Below are positions 10,225-19,295 of a DNA stretch of 64,000 nt, piece after piece. The notes beneath the pieces are model-generated. The model was not told the origin of the DNA, did no database searches, and saw only the letters and a program-made list of their open reading frames with translations. How positions within the stretch are numbered: the stretch's first letter is position 1; every line of letters begins with the position of its first letter. The stretch comes from Mycoplasmopsis citelli (GTDB lineage: Bacteria; Bacillota_I; Bacilli_A; Mycoplasmatales; Metamycoplasmataceae). The stretch spans positions 372,001 to 436,000 of the forward strand of contig NZ_LR215036.1 of assembly GCF_900660645.1 (NCBI RefSeq), in the 5' to 3' direction. The position numbers were made by a program, and so were the translations under genes.

Positions 10225-10245
10225 GTGGATAGTGGGGGAAAGTGG
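10225..10245 (+). promoter_or_regulatory. Probable MraZ-binding GTGG repeats before mraZ
   Basis: Three GTGG elements lie at 10225-10228, 10232-10235 and 10242-10245, just before the mraZ ATG. The last two are in the form ATAGTGG and AAAGTGG, repeated every 10 bp. MraZ in mycoplasmas and E. coli is known to bind short GTGG/TGGG-type direct repeats in its own promoter. A weak -10 (TAAAAT) is about 5 bp upstream. The middle repeat also supplies the GGGGGA ribosome site, so binding would block both transcription and translation. Confidence 0.65.
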
Positions 10246-10246
10246 T

Positions 10247-10684
10247 ATGTACGGACAACACACTCGAAGCGTTGATGATAAAAACCGTGTTGCTTTACCG
10301 GCGGTTTATAAAGAAAACCTTGGAAGCAGTTTTTTTATCACACTTGGGTTTGATAATAACTTCGAACTCAGAAGTGTTGAAAACTTTCGTTTATACACTC
10401 AAAAGCTTCAAAGCAAATCGCAATTTAATTCTAAAGTTAGACATCTAACTAGAATTATTATGAGTAATGCTGTTGAGGTTAATCTCGATAAACAAGGTCG
10501 AATTTCACTTCCTAAGTTTGTCATTGATAAACTTTCTATCCAAAAAGAAGTTGTTTTTGTTGGAACTGGTTCAATAATTGAACTATGATCAAAAGAAGCA
10601 TTTGTTGCCTTTGAAAATAATTTTCAAGATGGAGATTTAGCGGCTTTAGCTGAAGAAATCTCAAATATGAAGGACAATGAATAA
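10247..10684 (+). CDS. mraZ: Transcriptional regulator MraZ
   Basis: 145-residue AbrB-like regulator of the division cluster. Both internal repeats are visible: HTRSVDDKNRVALPAVYKE in the N-half and AVEVNLDKQGRISLPKFV in the C-half, each with the conserved D-x-x-x-R signature that contacts DNA. The ATG at 10247 follows a GGGGGA ribosome site and GTGG repeats. The upstream GTG reading would place the start inside the operator. The gene overlaps rsmH by 8 bp, giving translational coupling through mraZ-rsmH-ftsA-like-ftsZ. Confidence 0.94.
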
Positions 10685-11576
10685 ATTACATTATTCAGTT
10701 CTTCTAAGCGAAACAATTTCTCATTTAAAGATTAAACCAAATGGAATTTATGTTGATCTCACATTGGGAATGGGAGGTCATTCAGAAGCCATTTTACAAA
10801 AACTATCTAATGGTAAGTTATATGCTTTTGATAAGGACGATTTTGCGATTGAATATTCAAAAAATCGTCTAATTAAAACTTCCTCAAATTTTGAGTTAAT
10901 TAAAAGTGATTTTCAGAATATAAAATCAGAATTAACTAAAAGGGGAGTAACTGCTGTTGATGGAATTATTGCGGATTTAGGTATTTCTTCGCCTCAGGTC
11001 GATAATTCTGAGCGAGGATTTAGTTACAATAAAAATGCTAAATTAGATATGCGCATGGACACTTCTCAAGAGCTTAATGCTTGAGAAGTGGTTAATAACT
11101 ATAGCGAGGAAAGCTTGGCAAAAATTCTATGAGAATATGCTGATGTAAAACTTTCAAGTAGAGTTGCGAAAGCTATTGTAGAAAATCGGCCAATTAATAC
11201 TACGCTTGAATTAGTCGAAGTTATTAAAAATGCTTATCCAGCAAAATTGTTAAAACAAAAAAATCCTGCTAAACCCATTTTTCAAGCCATTAGAATTGAA
11301 GTTAATAACGAATTAGAATCTTTAAAGACAATGCTTAGCGACGCAACAAGTTTGCTTAAAAATAATTCAGTTCTTGCAATTATAACTTTTCACTCTATTG
11401 AGGATAAAATCGTAAAGAATTTCTTTAAAAGTCTCATTGAAGATAAAATTCCAGCAAAGATGCCAATATTTGTACCAAAAGCCTTTGAAGCTAAACAAAT
11501 AAAGCCATCAAGCAAAGAACTTTTAGAAAATAAACGTTCCAAAAGTGCAAAATTAAGGGTACTATATAAAAAATAA
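10677..11576 (+). CDS. rsmH: 16S rRNA (cytosine-1402-N4)-methyltransferase RsmH (MraW)
   Basis: 299-residue SAM-dependent methyltransferase acting on C1402 of 16S rRNA in the ribosomal P site. Motifs: LHYSVLLSETI start, VDLTLGMGGHSEAIL (SAM motif I), IADLGISSPQVDNSERGFSY, RMDTSQELNAWEV, PIFQAIRIEVNNEL, and FHSIEDKIVKNFF near the C-terminus. All the classical RsmH blocks are intact. It overlaps mraZ and is followed after 17 bp by the FtsA-like gene, whose ribosome site is strong. Confidence 0.97.
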
Positions 11577-11593
11577 TTGTAAGGGGGGTGAAA

Positions 11594-12814
11594 ATGGAAA
11601 AATTATTTGGCAATTTCCACATTAGCAAAGAGCAAATTTCCTTTGCTTTAGTTAAGCAAGTAAATGGCAATTACTTGCATTGTGATAAAATCGCTCCTAA
11701 AGTTATTTTTCCAACTAATGTTGATGATGTTGAAAACTTCATTATTGATATTAAAAATTCCCTTGATAAAATTTCAAATAAGTACCTTTATGTTAATGTT
11801 GTTATTGATGATTCGCAATTAAATGATCTTAATGTTCATTTAATTAAAAACACACTTGAAAGTGATGATATTATTAAATTAGATGATGCTCCAGAGGCAA
11901 TGGAACAACTAATTTCTCAACAAATTCAGAAGTTAATTCAAACAAATAACTGACAATTAGTTGGAACAAAAGTCACTTATGAATATTTGTTATATAAAGC
12001 AAACAATCAAATCAAGGTTTATCATCAATTTCCAAGAGGTAAAAAATTTACCAAAATAATAGCAAAAACTTCTTTTTGTTACCAAACTTATGATGAAAAT
12101 TACAATAAAATTATTTCTCTTTTTCAAGCTTTACCAAGTGAACAATTTAATGTAATTTTAACAAGTCAAGCTCATTCAGCGAAGCTTAAAAATATATCTG
12201 GAGTGAATTTATCAGTTGAAATTAATGATGATTACACTTTACTTAAGTTAGTTTATAATGGAGCAATTATTAGCTATAGAAAATTACTAGTGGGTACTGA
12301 TAATTTAATTTTTAAAATTGCTTCAAAACAAAAAATAACTCTAAGACAAGCCACAAATAAAGTTAAATATATCATTAATAAAAATGATAATACACAAACT
12401 TGAACAGATCAAAATTTAAGTAATGCATACATTTATTTAAAAATCTTTGGTGATTTTTTAGAATTACAAATGAAAAATTTTGTGAATTGAAAATATATTA
12501 GTCCCGAAAAACTAAACACTCTTTCTTTTAGTGGCGTATCAGATTGAATGAATAGTTATTTTGAGAAAATGTACTTTTTACCTACAAATTTAGGGTTTAT
12601 AAATCTTTGAAAACACCAAGGTACTTTACTTAATTATAAACTTCAAAAAATACAAGAACCAATTACTTTAGGAGTTATGAGCTTTTTAGAAAACTTTGTT
12701 TTCAAAGAGCATAATACCGTAAATACCATTTCAAGTCACTATGACTTAAAAAATACCAAAAAGCAAAGATTTCTCCTATTTAGGGAATTATTTGCCAATT
12801 TTAAATTACTATAA
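11594..12814 (+). CDS. Divergent FtsA-like (actin-fold) protein
   Basis: 406-residue protein without clear sequence identity to characterised families, sitting exactly where ftsA lies between rsmH and ftsZ. The pattern resembles FtsA: an N-terminal strand-rich block (FGNFHISKEQISFALVKQVN), a region with VNVVIDDSQL where FtsA has its 1C subdomain start, and VNLSVEINDDYTLLKLVYNG, in the place where FtsA has the second phosphate motif (DIGGGTTDI), here without the glycines. No membrane-targeting helix is obvious, and the C-terminus is LFANFKLL. If it is FtsA, ATP binding is probably lost. The start is ATG after AAGGGGGGTG; a GTG 6 bp upstream is in frame but overlaps the ribosome site. Confidence 0.6.
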
Positions 12815-12829
12815 TAATAAGGAGAAAAT

Positions 12830-14455
12830 ATGTACGACGAATTGCATGCAAAACAAAAGAAAATCGAAAGTGCAAATGTGGAAAATCAAGAAATGATTGA
12901 CCGTAATACCGCTGGTATTGTCTTAAAAGTTATTGGAGTTGGAGGTGCAGGAAACAACGCAATTCAAATGATGAATAAAGAGCAATTCAAAAATGTTGAA
13001 TTTATCGTTGCAAATACTGATGCTCAAGCCTTAGCTTCAAATAACTGCAAAAACAAAATTGCTTTAGGTAAAGATAATCGTGGTCTAGGAGCTGGTTCTG
13101 ATCCTGAAGTTGGAGCAAAAGCAGCCAAAGAAAGTTTATCGGAAATCCAAGAAAAAATCCACGGTGCTGATGTGGTGATTATTGCCGCTGGACTTGGTGG
13201 AGGAACTGGAACTGGTGCAGCTCCAATTATTGCTGAAGCAGCTAAAAACAATGGAGCTTTAACTATTGCTATTGTAACTACTCCATTTAAATATGAAGGT
13301 CCAAAAAGAAAAAGATATACCAAAGAAGGAATTGAAAATCTTGCTAAAGTTGTGGATTCATTCATCATCTTATCAAATAGCAAATTAGCTGAAAATTATG
13401 GTGATATGCCAATTAGTGATACTTTGACACTTTCAAATATTTCGCTTAAAAACATTATTTTAGCAATTCATGACATTCTTTATCGAATTGGAACAATGAA
13501 CATTGACTATGCTGATGTTAAGAAAATTTTAACTGATGGTGGGCTAACAATGGTTGGAATTGCTGCAGCAACTGGAAAAGATCGTGCTGAAAAAGCAGTA
13601 GAAAAAGCTTTTGAACAAAAATTGTATGAAAAACCAATTACAAAAGCCTCAAAAATGATCATCAACATCCAAGCTGATAATAAATCAACTTTAAATGAAA
13701 TTAGCAGAGCAATTGACAAAGTTTATGAATTGTTCCAAACTACAATTGATAGCGAAGAAGATGGAATTGATACAATTACTGGATATGAAAAAGTAGATCT
13801 TAAAGATAATGGTGAGTTATTTAAAGTATCTATTATTGTAACTGGAAGCAATGACGAAAATGCTCGAACCATCTTACAACCAACTATTCAAAATAATGAT
13901 GCTATTTCATTTGCTCAAGCTCAATTAAATGAGTTTAAACAAGAAACAAAACCGCAAGAATTATCTAAAAATCACGCTGAAGAATTAGTGATTAATAGTT
14001 ATTCGACTTCTCATCAATGAGATAATGAAGTTGTTTCAAAAAATGAACCAAAATCTTATGTTGAAGAACCTAAATATCATAGTGAACCAAAACAAAGAGA
14101 AGTAGTTCATCAAGTGGAATATCAACCATTACAAAAACAATCTCAAGAACAAACTAAAGAATACACTTTCAATAACTACTTTGATGAAGAACCTTCGGAC
14201 TTAGTTCCTGAAGAACTCCAAAAAATTGAAAATGTTTTTGGTGAAAAAAGACAACCAGAACACTCAATGTATAATCATAGTGAAGAACAAAATCATAAGT
14301 TAGTTCATAATGAAAAAACACTTGAATATACAACTGGAGAAACCAAAGAAGTAAACGATTTTCTTAGCTATCCTCAGGTAGGTGACCAAGAAAAAAAGTA
14401 TCAAGATGAGAAATCTTCAAAAAATTTAAAAAGTAATTCAGATGATTGATACTAA
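12830..14455 (+). CDS. ftsZ: Cell division GTPase FtsZ with long C-terminal extension
   Basis: 541-residue tubulin-like GTPase forming the division ring. The GTP-binding core is intact: IGVGGAGNNA, NTDAQAL, and the tubulin signature GGGTGTG at residues 123-129, then TPFKYEGPKR and the T7-loop region NIDYADVKKIL. The core ends near residue 340. A roughly 200-residue tail rich in Gln, Glu, Lys and Tyr follows and ends SNSDDWY; the usual conserved C-terminal peptide that binds FtsA is not recognisable. Two Trp codons in the tail are TGA. It starts 15 bp after the FtsA-like gene with an AAGGAG site and ends at a terminator. Confidence 0.96.
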
Positions 14456-14530
14456 AAAATATCAGTTGATGTCTTAGAAAACTTATTTTAGTATTTTGTA
14501 ATTTTCTTTTTAAAATTAGATTTCAAGTAA

Positions 14531-14567
14531 ACAAAACTACTCATAAAATGTGTAGTTTTGTTTTTTA
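14531..14567 (+). terminator. Terminator of the mraZ-ftsZ operon
   Basis: A perfect 10-bp stem (ACAAAACTAC at 14531-14540 with GTAGTTTTGT at 14552-14561) is followed by six T. It ends the plus-strand division cluster. Confidence 0.88.
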
Positions 14568-14595
14568 TGTTTTAAAAGAATAGTTTAAAATAATA

Positions 14596-14624
14596 AAAAC
14601 CTCATTTATAAAAAATGAGGTTTT
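14596..14624 (-). terminator. Terminator of lipoprotein A (possibly bidirectional)
   Basis: A 12-bp stem (AAAACCTCATTT at 14596-14607, AAATGAGGTTTT at 14613-14624) has a 5-base loop. On the minus strand the arm is T-rich and closes the lipoprotein gene at 14686; on the plus strand it backs up the ftsZ terminator. Confidence 0.75.
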
Positions 14625-14685
14625 AAACATTTTATTTTATTAACATTGTAGCTTATTTATTTTTAATTACGTTTGTAGCGGTATT

Positions 14686-15819
14686 CTATGGTTGTGAAGG
14701 ACCGCTTGATCCTGGGCTATCTGTTGAGGTCGGAGTTCCTGATTCTTCGGACATTGCAGAAGCTGTAGGTTTAGTAGTTTCTCCTTGAGAATTCATCTCC
14801 ATTTTTTCAGAAGGAGCAGAAGGAATGCTTTGGGCAGATTCTGATGGTTGGCTTTGTGATGATGCATCTCCTGGTGTTGGCAATGCTTGCACTCCACTTG
14901 GAGAAGCTGTTTCTGCTGAATTTGTAGAATCTTGAGATCCGCTTTCGCTAGGTTGAGTTACTGTTGCACCTGAATTATCCATTGATGGAGATTGAGAACC
15001 ACCAGCATTATCATTTGCTTTTTCAGTTTTTCCATCTTGGCTTGCAGAATCCTTAGTGCCTGATGAACTTTGACTACTTTGAGTATCCCCTCCACTTCCT
15101 GTACTTTCCATAGAAGGAGCTGGAGAAGACGAAGATTCTTCCGTTGACTTAGGTTGTGGTTGGTCTTGCATTGTTGATTTTTCACCAGAACCTGATTCTT
15201 CTGTCTTATTATTTGGTTCAGTTGAACTAGTGGTAGAATCTTTAGAGTCCTTTTCTCCTTCTTGAGACATTGTTGGAGAGTTTACAGTGGATCCATCTGT
15301 TCCTTGAGCTGAGTGAGAATCTGTATCAGTTTGACCCGAATCTTTCATCATTTTTTCTTCTTGTGTCATAACATTATCTTTTTGATCATTTGAAGATTCG
15401 GGAGCTTTTGTTTCTTGTGAAGAATTTTCACCACTTTCTTCGTGTTTTTCAGGATTTTTGTCTCCAGATGCTTTCATTTCTTCATTAGATTTTGTTTTAT
15501 CAGTTTCATCTTTTTTAGATGAGCTAACTGATTTAAATTCTGGTTTTGAACCAATTTCAGTAGTTCCGAATCTTGATTGTGGAGAAACTTCTCCTTTTGG
15601 TGGTATAGTATTAGAAGTATTATTTGCAGGTGGAGTTGTTGCAGGTGGAGTTGTTGCAGGTGGAGTTGTTGCAGGTGGAGTTGTTGCAGGTGGAGTTGTT
15701 GCAGGTGGAGTTTGGTTTTGATCACCTTGAGCTGAATTTGAACAAGATACTGAAGCTATTGAAACAATAGCAGGAGTTGCTAATATAAATAAATGTTTTA
15801 ATAATCTGTTTCTTTTCAT
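14686..15819 (-). CDS. Lipoprotein A: disordered, Ser/Thr/Pro-rich surface protein
   Basis: 377-residue predicted lipoprotein. The signal peptide MKRNRLLKHLFILATPAIVS ends in a lipobox (SVSC). The mature part begins with six TTPPA-type repeats (15-bp DNA units at 15626-15715) and continues as Ser, Thr, Pro, Gly, Gln, Glu and Asp to the end. It has only two Phe and no Trp or Tyr, so it is probably unfolded and mucin-like. The coding GC is visibly higher than in neighbours because of this composition. The ATG is preceded by TATAAT at 15829-15834 and a (TA)10 tract, with no ribosome site. An in-frame upstream ATG would read across the TA tract but would bury the signal peptide. Function unknown; an adhesin or shielding role is possible. 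Confidence 0.85.
   Translation of the reverse strand: MKRNRLLKHLFILATPAIVSIASVSCSNSAQGDQNQTPPATTPPATTPPATTPPATTPPATTPPANNTSNTIPPKGEVSPQSRFGTTEIGSKPEFKSVSSSKKDETDKTKSNEEMKASGDKNPEKHEESGENSSQETKAPESSNDQKDNVMTQEEKMMKDSGQTDTDSHSAQGTDGSTVNSPTMSQEGEKDSKDSTTSSTEPNNKTEESGSGEKSTMQDQPQPKSTEESSSSPAPSMESTGSGGDTQSSQSSSGTKDSASQDGKTEKANDNAGGSQSPSMDNSGATVTQPSESGSQDSTNSAETASPSGVQALPTPGDASSQSQPSESAQSIPSAPSEKMEMNSQGETTKPTASAMSEESGTPTSTDSPGSSGPSQP
15626..15715 (-). repeat. 15-bp tandem repeat encoding TTPPA
   Basis: Five exact copies of a 15-bp unit (plus strand GCAGGTGGAGTTGTT) and a sixth partial copy. Each unit adds five residues, so copy-number change keeps the frame and alters protein length. Confidence 0.92.
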
Positions 15820-15828
15820 AGTAACAGT

Positions 15829-15857
15829 ATTATATATATATATATATATAAGTGAAA
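15829..15857 (-). promoter_or_regulatory. Promoter of lipoprotein A with (TA)10 spacer
   Basis: On the minus strand TATAAT (15834-15829) is directly preceded by a (TA)10 run (15831-15850). TTCACT or TTTCAC at 15851-15857 then forms a -35-like element 16-17 bp from the -10, close to the optimum. The -10 is 9 bp before the ATG, suggesting a leaderless message. Slippage in the TA tract would change the -35/-10 spacing by 2 bp per unit. Confidence 0.7.
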
Positions 15858-15879
15858 TTTTTTCCACATTGTTCCACAT

Positions 15880-16392
15880 TTATTTTTTAATGTATTAAAA
15901 AATATTATAAATTAACTAATTACTCCTAAAATTGTGGAATAAAATAACATTTTAATAAGTTATTTTTTGTTTTTTTGTGTCTATATAAAATAAAAATAAT
16001 ATTATAAATTTTAAAATTTTTATAAAAAATTTAATTCTTTGAGCATTTTTTAAGATTTTATTTTTAAAATCAATAAATAAGAAGAGAGAGTTTCCGTTTC
16101 TCGTTCTAATTTAGAGAAAATATATTTAATTAGCTAATTATTGAAGCAAAAATTTATCTTATTTATAAGAAATTCATGGGATACTCTATTATTTCGTTTT
16201 ATTTTGGTATTAGAAAATAATATTCCAGAGATTTAATCTAAAGTCTTCACCGATATTTAAATTATGGATTTCTCATTTTATTATGGAGAAATAACATTTG
16301 ATAACATAAGTCATCTAAATTTAGCTTTTTGTTGTAAAACTTTTAATTTTCATATCAAATAATTATCTTGATTTTAATAATTCTAAAGTCTA
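15880..16392. other. AT-rich intergenic region
   Basis: About 510 bp upstream of lipoprotein A and downstream of lipoprotein B. No reading frame longer than a few dozen codons and no recognisable RNA was seen. A short inverted repeat (ATTTCTC/GAGAAAT near 16266-16291) may help terminate lipoprotein B. Decayed repeat sequence is possible but not shown. Confidence 0.5.
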
Positions 16393-17250
16393 TTATTTAT
16401 TTTTAGTACTTTGAGTGTTGTTAGCAATTGCTTGAGCGTTTAATTTAAAAATAACTTCATTTAATTTTTGATAATCAATCGAAGGTAAGTTTCTATCTGA
16501 AGCTTTAATAAAAATGGTATTGTCTTTGCTTTCTATTTCTTTTTCGATATATTTAAGAAGTGCTTCATAAGAAATCGAATCTTTGAATTTTTCTTCTAAT
16601 TCTGCCACTTGTTTGTATAAATATTTTAAGTTTCAAACATTTAACTTAAATCTTATTTTTTTGTCTATATTATTTGAATCTACAAATTTAGCTTCAGGAG
16701 TTATGTATTTTTTAATAGCATCATCATATTGTGTTTTTGTATTTCCTGTTTTGTAAAAAATAAGTTCTTCAAGTTCGTCTTTTAATTTTTTAACATATTT
16801 ATCTTTAAGTTCTTTTTGCGGATCCACTTTTGGTTGTTGTTCACCTTCTTCCTGCTTTGTTGGATTAGTGTTTTCTTTAGGTTTATCTGTTGGTGTAGTT
16901 TCTGCGATTGTTTCTTCAACTTCTTGTGTTTTTTCATTAGGTTTAGAAATTGTACCTTCTGGTGTACCTTCTGGTGTACCTTCTTTTTCAGGTGTTTTAT
17001 CTCCAGAAGCTACAGGTGGGGTTGCTTCACCTTCAGGATTCGGTTTTTCACCTGTTGATGGTGGGGTTGTTTGTGAACCTTGAGGATTTTTTGGATCTTT
17101 ATCAGGTTGGTTATCCTGTTTGCCGCCATTCATTACTTCAGGTTTAGGGTCTTGTTTAATTTCTGGTTTAGTACACGAAATTGAAACTACTGTAATAGCT
17201 ATAGGAGAAGCTAAAAGTAGTAAAGATTTTAATAAATTATTTCTTTTCAT
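16393..17250 (-). CDS. Lipoprotein B: paralogous promoter, PEGT-rich then helical domain
   Basis: 285-residue predicted lipoprotein. The signal peptide MKRNNLLKSLLLLASPIAIT is closely related to that of lipoprotein A, with lipobox SISC. The next 130 residues are low complexity (Pro, Glu, Gly, Thr, Asn, with a GTPEGTPEGT repeat). Unlike lipoprotein A, the last 120 residues look folded and helical with aromatic residues (KELKDKYVKKLKDELEELIF, then YEALLKYIEKEIES). One TGA reads as Trp near residue 205. TATAAT at 17257-17262 lies 6 bp before the ATG with a (TA)15 tract upstream. Function unknown. Confidence 0.85.
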
Positions 17251-17253
17251 AGC

Positions 17254-17294
<41 letters not shown>

Positions 17295-17448
17295 ATTTTT
17301 TCCACATTGTTCCACATTTATTTTTTAATGTGATAAAAATACTCTATGTAACCTAATTCTACCTAAAAATGTATATTTTTTTATAAAGAACAACTGATTT
17401 AAGAAAATTAAATTATTTTTATCAAATAAAAAATTAATTTTCCTTAAA

Positions 17449-17482
17449 AAATATCAAAATATTTTAATGAATTTTGATATTT
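17449..17482 (-). terminator. Possible terminator downstream of the phosphohexomutase-like gene
   Basis: A 12-bp AT-rich stem (AAATATCAAAAT with ATTTTGATATTT) has a 10-base loop. The following minus-strand bases are not T-rich, so the terminator is weak or the hairpin has another role. The rest of 17332-17556 shows nothing recognisable. Confidence 0.4.
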
Positions 17483-17556
17483 AATTTAAAAACTTATGAC
17501 TTTAATAAATTGGTGTTGTAGAATTCATAGTGGTTATTGTTCAAAAGATAAAAAAG

Positions 17557-19152
17557 TTATTTATAAGTCCTTTTGACTTTTTTGATAAACTTTTTATTAA
17601 AATACATTAATTGAAGCTTTCGAAATCAATTAATTGGTTTATGAAAATTAAACTCACAATGAACTGTTAAATTTTTACTTAAGGTATCATAACTGATAAT
17701 TCACTGAAAGAAAAGATCTGGATGTAATTTTTTATTAGTTGAACAAATTAAAAATAAATATTGATGATTTTGAAATTTGTATTCTAAATTTTCTAAATGA
17801 GTAATTTCAAATTTTTTGTTAATAAAAAGATCTGTAGTTGGGAAATTACCTTTAAGTAATTCAATTTGCTCAGGATTTATTTTTAGCGTTTTTAAAGTGA
17901 CTCAACTTTTAGCAAAATGTTCTTTCATTTTCAGTAATTTTAAATTTAACAAGTTATTGTTTTGCTTATATTTAACTAAAATTTCAATAAGTAAAAGCAT
18001 CATCGAAATATTACTAAATTTAAAAGTATTATTATAATCACATAAATAAGAATCATTATTAAAACCAAAAATAACTTCTTTAGTATCTTTAAATGAGATA
18101 ACTTTTAAAGCTTCAAAATTAAATGAATCAATTAATTCAATTAATAATTGTGGAGATTCAAGTGGCACTAAAATTTGTTTTTTCTCCTGTTTTCGTCACT
18201 TTAATACTTCATTTTTAATAAATAAATATGCTACTTGATACTGATTAAGTCAAATAAATTTATTCTTCTGTTTAATAAAAATTTTTAATTTATTATTATT
18301 TCCAATTAAGAAAATTACTTCAAAATTGAGAAAATTATCAAATAGCGAAAGAGCTTTAAAAGTATGTTTTTTAGCAGAATTATAATAATTAAACAAATAA
18401 GAATTATGAGAAATTTTAAATTTAATTTTCGAAGAGTTAAACAGAGTTTTCAAAAACTTAAAATCACTACTATTTTCTGTTAAAATAACCCCTTTAAATT
18501 GCTCATAATCAAAAAAGTGGTGTAGTTGCACTGGTAGTTTTTGAGAAGAATTTAACATTAAAAATTTTTCTAAATTAATATAAACCGGAACATCATCAAG
18601 ACCAAAATTAATAAATTCTAAATCGTTATAAAAATAATCAATTAGTCTTTGCTGACTAAAAATACTTAAAGCTAAATTATCCATAAAAATAGATAAATAG
18701 TATTTTTGAGAAATGATATTTTTTTCAAAGATTAAAAAAGATATTTCTATATTTTGCGAATTTAAGGTTTTAATCATATTGGGAGTAATTTCTCTATGAT
18801 CAAAAACAAAAACATTACATTTTTTAAGATTTAAATACGAAATAACCTTAGAAACAATATTATTCGAAATACTTGAATCAAAATAAATAATCACATTTGA
18901 AGCATTTTTCTGTGCAAGAAAATTATCATAAAAAGCTTTAATTAAATAAACAATTGAATAATAATTTAAATAGCTATATCCATATAACAAATTGCTTTCA
19001 AATTCAATTCCGAACATTGAAGCTTTGGGCTTGTTGAAAAAATTAGTGCTTGATTTTAGTTTTTGTATACTTGAGCTTAAAAAAGAAATATCCAAATTTT
19101 CATTGCTGTATAATACTTTTCAAAGTTCAATTTGTTTTAATTCTTTTTCCAT
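17557..19152 (-). CDS. Degenerate phosphohexomutase-like protein
   Basis: 531-residue protein, the size of mycoplasma phosphomannomutase/phosphoglucomutase. Its first 170 residues follow the fold order of that family: an ELWKVLY opening, SMFGIEF where the family has FGTAGIRG, NVIIYFDSS where it has VVIGYDxR, and KKCNVFVFDHREITPNMIKT where it has the PTPxxS strand. Where the catalytic serine loop TASHNP should lie, the sequence is ISFLIFEKNI, with no serine nucleophile or metal ligands. The frame is open throughout with several TGA=Trp codons, so it is maintained rather than decayed. TATAAT at 19160-19165 is 7 bp before the ATG (leaderless). Likely a non-catalytic paralogue; function unknown. 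Confidence 0.55.
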
Positions 19153-19295
19153 AAGTAAAATTATACTTAATAAAAATAATCTATTTATCCTTTTAGCTAC
19201 AAAAAACGTGAATAAAAAAACTAATTTTTTTTGAGAATTTTAAATTTATTTTTTAAAATATTACTTATTAAAGCTTAATTTAAAGCAGAATAGGA

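Noticed and set aside
13024-13383. Open frame on the strand opposite ftsZ
   Set aside because: Shadow of a strongly conserved gene with no motifs of its own.
15458-15725. Open frames opposite or shifted to the TTPPA repeat
   Set aside because: They arise from the repeat composition and lack a start with any ribosome site or signal; the lipoprotein frame is supported by its lipobox.
15820-15879. Upstream in-frame ATG extending lipoprotein A through the TA tract
   Set aside because: It would put about 20 residues before the signal peptide and turn the TATAAT box into coding sequence; the paralogous promoter layout favours the MKRN start.
15880-16392. Possible decayed lipoprotein gene between A and B
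   Set aside because: All frames examined are broken at short intervals and no lipobox or domain remnant was found.
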